Assembly (NCBI GenBank): GCA_023145485.1
Contig: JAGLDT010000173.1
Location: forward strand, 1-6,114
Source of the DNA: Cocleimonas sp.
GTDB taxonomy: Bacteria; Pseudomonadota; Gammaproteobacteria; Thiotrichales; Thiotrichaceae
Length of the DNA: 6,114 nt
Direction of reading: 5' to 3'
Made by a program: the position numbers and the translations under genes. The notes under the pieces were generated by a model. The model was not told where the DNA came from. It saw nothing but the letters and a program-made list of their open reading frames with translations, and searched no databases. Of the stretch, positions 1-4,690 are shown piece after piece (within the stretch, counting starts at the first letter, position 1; every line of letters begins with the position of its first letter).

Positions 1-272
1 GGGGGTTTAAGACCGCCACCATCTTCTTCCCCTACTGCATAAGTTGTAAGGCCAGGCTTATCCCCGCCATTATTCAACTCGCCAACGAGTTCTTGTAGTA
101 GTGAATAGAGAGCCTTGAGTAAGTCGCCAGCACCTGAGTCTGAGTTCTCCCATGGCATTGCATTTTTAAAATCTTTCGCAGCATCCTTGCTTGCAGGGCT
201 AGTGTCCTGAGCCGTACAGTTACATTGTTGCGAAGAAACACCAGGTACATGATAATTAAATATACCGTTCAT
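1..272 (-). CDS. Putative group 2 (plesiocin-like) graspetide precursor peptide, 3' end cut by window edge
   Basis: The ORF reads from ATG at 272 leftwards off the window: 90 full codons plus two bases. The start is supported by AAGGAG (286-281, minus strand), 8 nt upstream. Residues 1-48 are polar, with a CNC pair at 17-19. Residues 49-66 (LLKALYSLLQELVGEL and flanks) look like an amphipathic helix, followed by a flexible NNGGDKPG linker. Then comes TTYAVGEE (76-83), DGGG and LKPP. TTxxxxEE is the core pattern of plesiocin-type graspetides, in which an ATP-grasp ligase joins Thr hydroxyls to Glu side chains as two nested ester rings. That is family knowledge; the modification here is inferred. 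KPG at 72-74 and KPP at 89-91 suggest a second repeat starting at the edge. No ligase is visible. An alternative is an unrelated small secreted Gly-rich protein. Being a gene is well supported; the family call rests on one motif plus leader-like architecture. Confidence 0.72.
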   Translation of the reverse strand, partial: MNGIFNYHVPGVSSQQCNCTAQDTSPASKDAAKDFKNAMPWENSDSGAGDLLKALYSLLQELVGELNNGGDKPGLTTYAVGEEDGGGLKP

Positions 273-334
273 TTTGTTTTCTCCTTATTAAGTTTGGAAG
301 TTATTAAATCCTTGCTTTTAAAGCTGTTTATCAT
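269..334 (-). CDS. Small leader ORF (21 codons) overlapping the precursor start
   Basis: On the minus strand an ATG at 334 is preceded by GGGAGG (349-344) with a 9-nt gap, as good a ribosome binding site as any in the window. The frame runs 21 codons (begins MINSFKSKDL, ends KLNKEKTK; six lysines) and stops at TGA 271-269. This TGA shares two bases with the precursor ATG (ATGA overlap). The reading frames differ, so it is not an N-terminal extension. The arrangement suggests translational coupling of the precursor to a short basic peptide, or a leader ORF that tunes it. The product itself may have no function. I recognise no family. Short ORFs arise by chance, and only the ribosome binding site and stop-start overlap argue for it. 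Confidence 0.42.
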   Translation of the reverse strand: MINSFKSKDLITSKLNKEKTK

Positions 335-402
335 AAATAACTGCCTCCCAAAAAATTCAAACTTGCATCTGAAAATATCGTTTAAAATCATCTAATCACC
401 AC

Positions 403-430
403 GTTATATAACAGGCTGACTGACGATCAA
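403..430 (-). promoter_or_regulatory. Candidate sigma70 promoter for the graspetide precursor
   Basis: On the minus strand TTGATC (430-425) and TATAAC (408-403) are separated by 16 nt, matching 4/6 and 5/6 of the sigma70 consensus. The -10 lies in the palindrome GTTATATAAC (403-412). The transcript would start near 396 and carry about a 120-nt leader containing the 21-codon ORF. Predicted by eye only. Confidence 0.42.
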
Positions 431-461
431 TCTTATGCTATGCCTTGCTTGGACTAATGGC

Positions 462-490
462 TTGAATATCCTGATTTATACAACTATATT
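462..490 (+). promoter_or_regulatory. ilvD: Candidate sigma70 promoter for ilvD
   Basis: TTGAAT (462-467) and TATATT (485-490) are separated by exactly 17 nt, matching 4/6 and 5/6 of the consensus. Transcription would start near 497, giving a leader of about 110 nt before ilvD. It lies back to back with the minus-strand promoter at 403-430, so a regulator bound between them could affect both. Confidence 0.55.
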
Positions 491-529
491 AGCGATAGAA
501 GGTGAGAGTTATACGCTATCAAATTTACC

Positions 530-582
530 TTAGGACTGAGGATTCAATAACACCCGAACTCTAACTTGCCTTTTTGTCCTAA
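530..582 (+). promoter_or_regulatory. Inverted repeat in the ilvD leader
   Basis: TTAGGAC (530-536) and GTCCTAA (576-582) are perfect 7-base inverted arms, 39 nt apart. A second pair, AGAGTT (505-510) and AACTCT (557-562), crosses the first, so the two helices would be alternatives or form a pseudoknot. The T run at 571-575 lies inside the loop, not after the stem, so this is not a plain terminator. No leader peptide rich in Ile, Leu and Val codons with a ribosome binding site was found, so classical ilv attenuation is not supported. Confidence 0.3.
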
Positions 583-606
583 TAAAATCACAACGGAGAA
601 AATAAA

Positions 607-2457
607 ATGCCTAAATACCGCTCTCGCACAACAACCCATGGTCGTAATATGGCAGGCGCACGTGCTTTATGGCGTGCCACTGGAATGAAAGATGGGGATT
701 TTGATAAACCGATTATCGCTATTGCCAACTCCTTTACACAGTTTGTGCCAGGTCATGTACACCTTAAAGATATGGGGCAATTGGTTGCTCGTGAGATTGA
801 AAAAGCAGGTGGTGTAGCAAAAGAGTTCAATACCATTGCCGTGGATGATGGTATTGCGATGGGTCATGCAGGGATGTTATACAGTTTGCCTTCACGTGAG
901 ATCATTTCTGATTCAGTCGAGTACATGGTCAATGCTCACTGTGCGGATGCGCTGGTTTGTATCTCTAATTGCGACAAAATCACACCAGGAATGCTGAATG
1001 CGGCTTTGCGTCTTAATATTCCTGTGATTTTTGTTTCAGGCGGGCCAATGGAGTCAGGGAAAAGTATTATTGGCGGGCAGGAAGTGCATTTGGATCTAGT
1101 GGATGCCATGGTATCAGCCGCTGATGATAGTATCTCAGATGAAGATGTCACCACAATGGAGCGTTCAGCCTGTCCTACCTGTGGTTCTTGCTCAGGCATG
1201 TTTACGGCTAATTCGATGAACTGTTTAACGGAAGCATTGGGATTAGCACTGCCTGGAAATGGCTCTTTGCTAGCTACTCATGCTGATCGAGAAGAATTAT
1301 TCCTACGAGCAGGTCGTGAAATTGTGGCATTAACAAAACGCTATTATGAGCAAGATGATGCGTCTGCTTTACCGCGTAATATTGCCACCTTTGAAGCATT
1401 TGAAAATGCAATGTGCCTTGATATTACCATGGGCGGTTCCACCAATACAGTCTTGCATTTATTAGCGGCAGCCCATGAGGCTGAGGTTGACTTCACTATG
1501 GATGATATGGATCGTTTATCACGTATCGTTCCTAATCTCAGTAAAGTCGCTCCTGCAACCCAATTATTCCATATGGAAGATGTACACCGTGCGGGCGGTA
1601 TTATGCGAATTATGGGTGAACTTGAACGCGGTGGGTTAATTAATACCGACTGCAAAACAGTTCACAGTGCAACTATGGGGGAGGCGATTGAACAGTGGGA
1701 TATTCGACGCACACAAGATGAAGCCGTCTTAACCTATTTCAAAGCAGGTCCTGGTAATGTTCCCACGCAAACTGCTTTTAGCCAAAATAAACGCTGGGAA
1801 ACGTTGGATCTTGATATTGAAAATGGCTGTATTCGTGATATCGAACATGCTTACTCCACTGAAGGCGGTTTGGCAGTACTTTACGGCAATATTGCTGTCG
1901 ATGGCTGTATTGTCAAAACAGCGGGGGTGGATGAAGATAATTTCACCTTCACAGGCAAAGCACGAATTTTTGAATCACAAGATGATGCCGTTGCCGCTAT
2001 TTTAGCCGATGAAGTGACTGCTGGCGATGTGGTTATTATTCGCTATGAAGGCCCGCGCGGAGGCCCTGGAATGCAGGAAATGCTGTACCCAACCAGTTAT
2101 CTAAAATCAAAAGGACTAGGTAAAGCCTGCGCCTTATTAACCGATGGACGCTTCTCAGGCGGAACCTCAGGCTTATCAATTGGCCATGCATCCCCAGAAG
2201 CAGCAGAAGGCGGTGCGATTGGTTTGATTGAAGAAGGTGATCAAATTACTATTGATATTCCACAACGTAAAATAGCGTTAGTGATTAGCGATGAAGTATT
2301 AGCAACACGCCGTGAAGCGATGGATGCTAAAGGTGTTGATGCGTGGAAACCTGTGAATCGTCATCGTCAAGTATCACAAGCCTTACGCGCTTATGCGGCA
2401 ATGGCAACCTCTGCTTCGCGTGGCGCAGTTCGGGATGTCTCTCAGCTAGAGAAATAA
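607..2457 (+). CDS. ilvD: Dihydroxy-acid dehydratase
   Basis: IlvD dehydrates 2,3-dihydroxyisovalerate and 2,3-dihydroxy-3-methylvalerate to their 2-keto acids, the third common step of valine and isoleucine synthesis, in the cytoplasm. At 616 residues it has the same length as E. coli IlvD as I recall it, and the N-terminus (MPKYRS, TTTHGRNMAGARALWRATGM) aligns from the first residue. Visible motifs are VDDGIAMGH with metal-binding D81, NCDK (C122, D123 and the lysine 124 that is carbamylated in the family), CPTCGSCSGMF (C195 as cluster ligand), EGPRGGPGMQEM (481-492) and GRFSGGTSG (514-522) with the conserved serine near 517. The position of the third cluster cysteine of the [2Fe-2S] subfamily is glycine (VPGH, G49), placing it with the E. 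coli-type, oxygen-sensitive Fe-S enzymes. GGAG (595-598) lies 8 nt before the ATG. It is monocistronic here: no ilvC, ilvBN or ilvE adjoins. Confidence 0.98.
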   Translation: MPKYRSRTTTHGRNMAGARALWRATGMKDGDFDKPIIAIANSFTQFVPGHVHLKDMGQLVAREIEKAGGVAKEFNTIAVDDGIAMGHAGMLYSLPSREIISDSVEYMVNAHCADALVCISNCDKITPGMLNAALRLNIPVIFVSGGPMESGKSIIGGQEVHLDLVDAMVSAADDSISDEDVTTMERSACPTCGSCSGMFTANSMNCLTEALGLALPGNGSLLATHADREELFLRAGREIVALTKRYYEQDDASALPRNIATFEAFENAMCLDITMGGSTNTVLHLLAAAHEAEVDFTMDDMDRLSRIVPNLSKVAPATQLFHMEDVHRAGGIMRIMGELERGGLINTDCKTVHSATMGEAIEQWDIRRTQDEAVLTYFKAGPGNVPTQTAFSQNKRWETLDLDIENGCIRDIEHAYSTEGGLAVLYGNIAVDGCIVKTAGVDEDNFTFTGKARIFESQDDAVAAILADEVTAGDVVIIRYEGPRGGPGMQEMLYPTSYLKSKGLGKACALLTDGRFSGGTSGLSIGHASPEAAEGGAIGLIEEGDQITIDIPQRKIALVISDEVLATRREAMDAKGVDAWKPVNRHRQVSQALRAYAAMATSASRGAVRDVSQLEK

Positions 2458-2525
2458 GCAACAAACGATAAGATAGAATAGTTTGATTACAACGACACCA
2501 CAGAAAGCACTGATGATACGGAAAA

Positions 2526-2541
2526 AATCTTAATTAAGATT
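2526..2541. repeat. Perfect 16-bp palindrome (AATCTTAATTAAGATT)
   Basis: Two 8-base arms meet without a loop, about 70 nt after the ilvD stop. Such a loopless AT-rich palindrome is better read as a dimeric protein site or a cruciform than as an RNA hairpin. No regulator is identified, and chance in AT-rich DNA remains possible. Confidence 0.5.
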
Positions 2542-2573
2542 GAGGTTTCCTCTGTATTCCTCATGCCCTGAGG
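2541..2573 (+). other. Two mutually exclusive small hairpins
   Basis: TGAGG (2541-2545), CCTCA (2559-2563) and TGAGG (2569-2573) lie in series. The middle arm can pair with either flank, giving a hairpin with a 13-nt loop or one with a 5-nt loop. This sits between the ilvD stop and the candidate terminator. The stems are only 5 bp. Confidence 0.28.
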
Positions 2574-2592
2574 TGTAACCCTTTCTTTAGCC

Positions 2593-2637
2593 TAGGTTAA
2601 ATTATTCATTACAAGGGATAATCTAACCTATTATTTT
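2593..2637 (+). terminator. Candidate intrinsic terminator downstream of ilvD
   Basis: TAGGTTA (2593-2599) pairs with TAACCTA (2624-2630). An A/C mismatch and a second stem ATTAT/ATAAT (2601-2605 with 2618-2622) continue the helix to a 12-nt loop. TTATTTT (2631-2637) follows immediately. The stem is AT-rich and interrupted, and it lies about 135 nt beyond the stop, so it is moderate rather than strong evidence for termination of ilvD transcripts. Confidence 0.4.
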
Positions 2638-2697
2638 AACCATCACTTTGCTTTTTAGAAAATACATATTAAGCATAATAAAAACATGGTTATTTTA

Positions 2698-2706
2698 GGG
2701 GGGGGG
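2698..2706. repeat. G9 homopolymer tract upstream of the dehydrogenase gene
   Basis: Nine consecutive G lie 53 nt before the ATG at 2760. In this AT-rich background such a run is unexpected by chance and is the kind of sequence prone to slipped-strand length change. Weak promoter boxes TGGTTA (2687-2692) and CATATT (2710-2715) would flank it with a 17-nt spacer containing the run, but the match is poor (3/6 and 4/6). Confidence 0.6.
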
Positions 2707-2759
2707 ATACATATTGAACAGTATTTATTTTCTACTAAGACTATCCCAAGGATATAAAC

Positions 2760-3704
2760 ATGCACACTCTACAAGCCGCTATCTTAGATGAAGCAACCTT
2801 CAATGCGAATGACCTAAATCTGGACTCATTACTAAATTTAGTCAAATACTGGCATCGCTATCCGTCAACGACAGTAGCACAACGCCCTGAACACCTTGCC
2901 AACATTCATATTGCCGTTACAAATAAAGTGGTGTTTGATAAGCCACTGCTTGAGAGTTTGCCTGAATTAAAGCTTATCTTGTTAACGGCGACAGGAATGG
3001 ATAATGTTGATCGTGATACTTGCAAAGCATTGGGCATTGCTGTTTTTAATGTCACTAATTATTGCACCACCTCTGTCGCACAGCATGTTTTTTCATTAAT
3101 ATTAGCCTTGTCCAGACAACTTATTCCTTATCAAAATATGACTAAAACAGGTGACTGGTCACGCAGTGAAAACTTTTCTAGCCTTAAATTTCCTATTCAA
3201 GAATTAAATGGTAAAACGCTAGGCTTAGTCGGCTATGGCGCATTAGCTAAAGGCGTTGAGCAACTGGCTAAAGCCTTTGGGATGAAGATTTTAATCGCAC
3301 AACGTGCAGGGGCAAATATTGCAATAGAGGGTCGATTACTCCTGAAGGATCTCTTACCTCAAGTTGATGTACTTAGCATTCATTGTCCACTCACGCCTCA
3401 TACTAAACATCTAATCAACGCGCAAGCATTACAATTAATGAAGCCAACCGCATTGCTTATCAATACTGCCAGAGGTGGTGTTGTCGATAATCTAGCATTG
3501 GCTAATGCCTTACGAACCCATCAGATTTCTGCTGCTGGAATTGATGTATTAGAAATAGAACCGCCACCGATAGATCATCCACTGCTTGCTAATGACTTAC
3601 CAAATTTAATAGTAACACCCCATATTGCATGGGCATCGGTAGAAGCAAGGCAACGGGTGATTGATCATGTTGCCAATAATTTAAAACAATGGCTAGCGCC
3701 ATAA
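2760..3704 (+). CDS. D-2-hydroxyacid dehydrogenase, glycerate/hydroxypyruvate reductase type
   Basis: This is a cytosolic NAD(P)-dependent oxidoreductase that interconverts a 2-keto acid and its D-2-hydroxy acid. The closest family from memory is glycerate dehydrogenase (HprA-like), which reduces hydroxypyruvate to D-glycerate; the substrate is inferred. All parts of the 314-residue fold are present: split N-terminal catalytic domain (ITNK-like VTNKVVFD at 53-60, ATGMDNVD 77-84), Rossmann domain from about 103 to 290 (SVAQHVFSLILAL, GKTLGLVGYGALA 151-163), and catalytic R238 (NTARGGVVD), E267 (DVLEIEPPP) and H288 (TPHIAWAS). R-to-E spacing is 29, as in E. coli SerA. The dinucleotide loop reads GYGALA, with Ala replacing the usual third Gly. 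After the second strand, Gln181-Arg182 stands where an acidic residue often binds NAD ribose, so coenzyme choice is open. AAGGA (2748-2752) is 7 nt before ATG; an in-frame TAA at 2736 rules out an earlier start. Confidence 0.93.
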   Translation: MHTLQAAILDEATFNANDLNLDSLLNLVKYWHRYPSTTVAQRPEHLANIHIAVTNKVVFDKPLLESLPELKLILLTATGMDNVDRDTCKALGIAVFNVTNYCTTSVAQHVFSLILALSRQLIPYQNMTKTGDWSRSENFSSLKFPIQELNGKTLGLVGYGALAKGVEQLAKAFGMKILIAQRAGANIAIEGRLLLKDLLPQVDVLSIHCPLTPHTKHLINAQALQLMKPTALLINTARGGVVDNLALANALRTHQISAAGIDVLEIEPPPIDHPLLANDLPNLIVTPHIAWASVEARQRVIDHVANNLKQWLAP

Positions 3705-3746
3705 TTAAGAGATTGTGATTTAAAGTCCGTGGATTTCAATAACGTT

Positions 3747-3797
3747 GTCATTACGAGAAGCTTTGTGAACTCGTTCACAAACGACGAAGCAATCTCC
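3747..3797. repeat. Dispersed-repeat-like element with a palindromic centre
   Basis: The segment starts GTCATTACGAG and ends ACGACGAAGCAATCTCC. From memory this resembles the short intergenic repeat of the form GTCATTGCGAG...GACGAAGCAATCTC found in many bacterial genomes. At its centre TTTGTGAAC (3762-3770) and GTTCACAAA (3773-3781) form a perfect inverted repeat with a 2-nt centre, or a 7-bp stem with a 6-nt loop. It lies between two convergent genes, where such repeats are tolerated. No second full copy is in this window, so the repeat call is from recognition only. No T run follows on either strand, so it is not a typical terminator. Confidence 0.5.
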
Positions 3798-3872
3798 CTG
3801 TATGATGCGATAAACCATGACTTCAAGGCTTCTTAAAGAATAAGACGAACCAAGTATTTTAACTATCAGCTT

Positions 3873-4463
3873 TTATTCACGGTTTTCCTTTTCCAATCCC
3901 AATAAATATTCCTTACGCCATATCCCGCCCCCGTAACCCGTCATAGAGCCATTTTTACCAATCACACGATGACAGGGAATAATAATACTGATTTTATTAT
4001 TCCGATTAGCATTCGCTACCGCACGCACTGCTTTAGAATTGCCGATAGCAATGGCTTGTTGTTGATAAGAACGTGTTTCCGCATACGGAATAACCAGTAA
4101 AGCATCCCAGACTTGCTTTTGAAAGTCCGTACCATAAATATCTAAGGGAATGGAAAATTCACTCAGCATGCCTTTGAAATAATCTTTAAGCTGTTGATCA
4201 AGTAACGAAAAATATTGGCTAGTAGCACAGATAACATCACCCCCATGGGATTTTTTTAAGCGGGATAATTGCATCTCTATCCGCTGAGTATCCGTGAATT
4301 CGAGCAAACAAACACCCTTCTCTGTTGCACCCGCTAAAAAATCACCAAACGGACTTTTTAGCCGTGCTATTACGATACTGTTGTGATTTATTATTTGCTC
4401 ATCTTGCAAATCATCATAATAAGAAATATCGGAGTAATCTTTATTGACTGTTTTCATTAGCAT
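3873..4463 (-). CDS. ogt: Methylated-DNA--protein-cysteine S-methyltransferase (O6-alkylguanine repair)
   Basis: This suicide DNA-repair protein moves the alkyl group from O6-alkylguanine (or O4-alkylthymine) to its own cysteine. The C-terminal active-site domain is clear: FQKQVWDALLVIPYAETRSYQQQA (114-137), AVRAVANANRNN (145-156, R147 as the base-flipping arginine), IIPCHRVIG with acceptor C164, then GYGGGIWRKEYLLGLE (176-191). The N-terminal ribonuclease H-like part (about 30-105, LKSPFGDFLAGATEKGVCLLEF) is also present. At 196 residues it exceeds E. coli Ogt (171) because of about 25 polar residues before the fold. It could equally be called an Ada-type C-terminal domain protein, but it has no Ada N-terminal zinc or AraC domain. 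TAGGAA lies upstream: its AGGA (4471-4468) is 4 nt from the ATG at 4463 and 10 nt from an in-frame ATG at 4457, so the start could be either. Confidence 0.95.
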   Translation of the reverse strand: MLMKTVNKDYSDISYYDDLQDEQIINHNSIVIARLKSPFGDFLAGATEKGVCLLEFTDTQRIEMQLSRLKKSHGGDVICATSQYFSLLDQQLKDYFKGMLSEFSIPLDIYGTDFQKQVWDALLVIPYAETRSYQQQAIAIGNSKAVRAVANANRNNKISIIIPCHRVIGKNGSMTGYGGGIWRKEYLLGLEKENRE

Positions 4464-4483
4464 TTATTCCTAAACTATCCCCA

Positions 4484-4500
4484 CTGCTCTATTGTAGCAG
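4484..4500 (-). promoter_or_regulatory. ogt: Extended -10 promoter of ogt inside an inverted repeat
   Basis: On the minus strand TGC followed by TACAAT (4499-4491) fits the extended -10 pattern TGnTAnAAT. No good -35 lies upstream, as is usual for extended -10 promoters. The element sits within CTGCT (4484-4488) and AGCAG (4496-4500), an inverted repeat with a 7-nt centre that could be an operator. The transcript would have a leader of only about 20 nt. Confidence 0.4.
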
Positions 4501-4543
4501 AGAATTATGCCCCTATTTTTGAAGACAGTGATCATACTAATAG

Positions 4544-4572
4544 TTGTTCATTATCTAGTTCATAACAATAAT
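4544..4572 (+). promoter_or_regulatory. Weak sigma70-like promoter candidate for the transporter
   Basis: TTGTTC (4544-4549) and AATAAT (4567-4572) have a 17-nt spacer, matching 3/6 and 5/6 of the consensus. It would place the C8T7 tract and the duplicated start region within a roughly 100-nt leader. In AT-rich DNA such matches are common. Confidence 0.27.
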
Positions 4573-4612
4573 CAAAGCCCTATCAACATGAATATTGTAC
4601 TATGCCATTTTA

Positions 4613-4627
4613 CCCCCCCCTTTTTTT
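4613..4627. repeat. C8T7 homopolymer pair in the ogt/transporter gap
   Basis: Eight C followed directly by seven T, then AC and six more T (4631-4635 preceded by T at 4630 is interrupted by AC at 4629-4630 in register). The tract lies about 53 nt upstream of the transporter ATG. Together with the G9 tract at 2698 it gives two long G/C homopolymers in front of genes within 2 kb. Length change by slippage is possible but not shown. Confidence 0.55.
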
Positions 4628-4662
4628 ACTTTTTTAGCAAAAAATGCAGGATGCCCCCTCTA

Positions 4663-4690
4663 TTTATGAATAATCTTTTATGAATAATCT
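4663..4690 (+). repeat. 14-bp tandem duplication covering the transporter start codon
   Basis: TTTATGAATAATCT occurs twice head to tail (4663-4676 and 4677-4690), each copy with an ATG. The copies are 14 bases apart, so the first ATG (4666) is out of frame. It encodes MNNLL and stops at TGA 4681-4683, overlapping the true ATG (4680). The only ribosome-binding-like sequence, CAGGA (4647-4651), is 14 nt before the first ATG and 28 nt before the second, so initiation at the real start may depend on coupling to the mini-ORF. Confidence 0.6.

Noticed and set aside
1..272. Reading the left-edge protein as a type III secretion component because of the DAAKDFKNAM and amphipathic helix segments
   Set aside because: The resemblance is short and low-complexity, while TTYAVGEE matches a specific RiPP core pattern exactly and the Gly-rich linkers fit a precursor.
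502..564. A GTG-initiated 20-codon frame in the ilvD leader as an attenuation peptide
   Set aside because: It has no ribosome binding site, would begin only about 5 nt after the predicted transcript start, and lacks runs of Ile, Val or Leu codons.
936..1199. Antisense open frames across ilvD and the transporter (also 667-867, 1344-1655, 4994-5263 and 5423-5701)
   Set aside because: They are by-products of the coding strand's composition; none has a start signal or protein-like motif.
1757..2005. An 82-codon plus-strand frame inside ilvD
   Set aside because: It lies fully within a well-supported gene in another frame, with no ribosome site and no recognisable domain.
3762..3781. The palindrome as a bidirectional terminator for the two convergent genes
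   Set aside because: No T run follows the stem on either strand; a repeat element explains the flanks better.
4644..4673. ATG at 4644, in frame with the transporter, as an upstream start
   Set aside because: An in-frame TAA at 4671-4673 ends it before the transporter begins.
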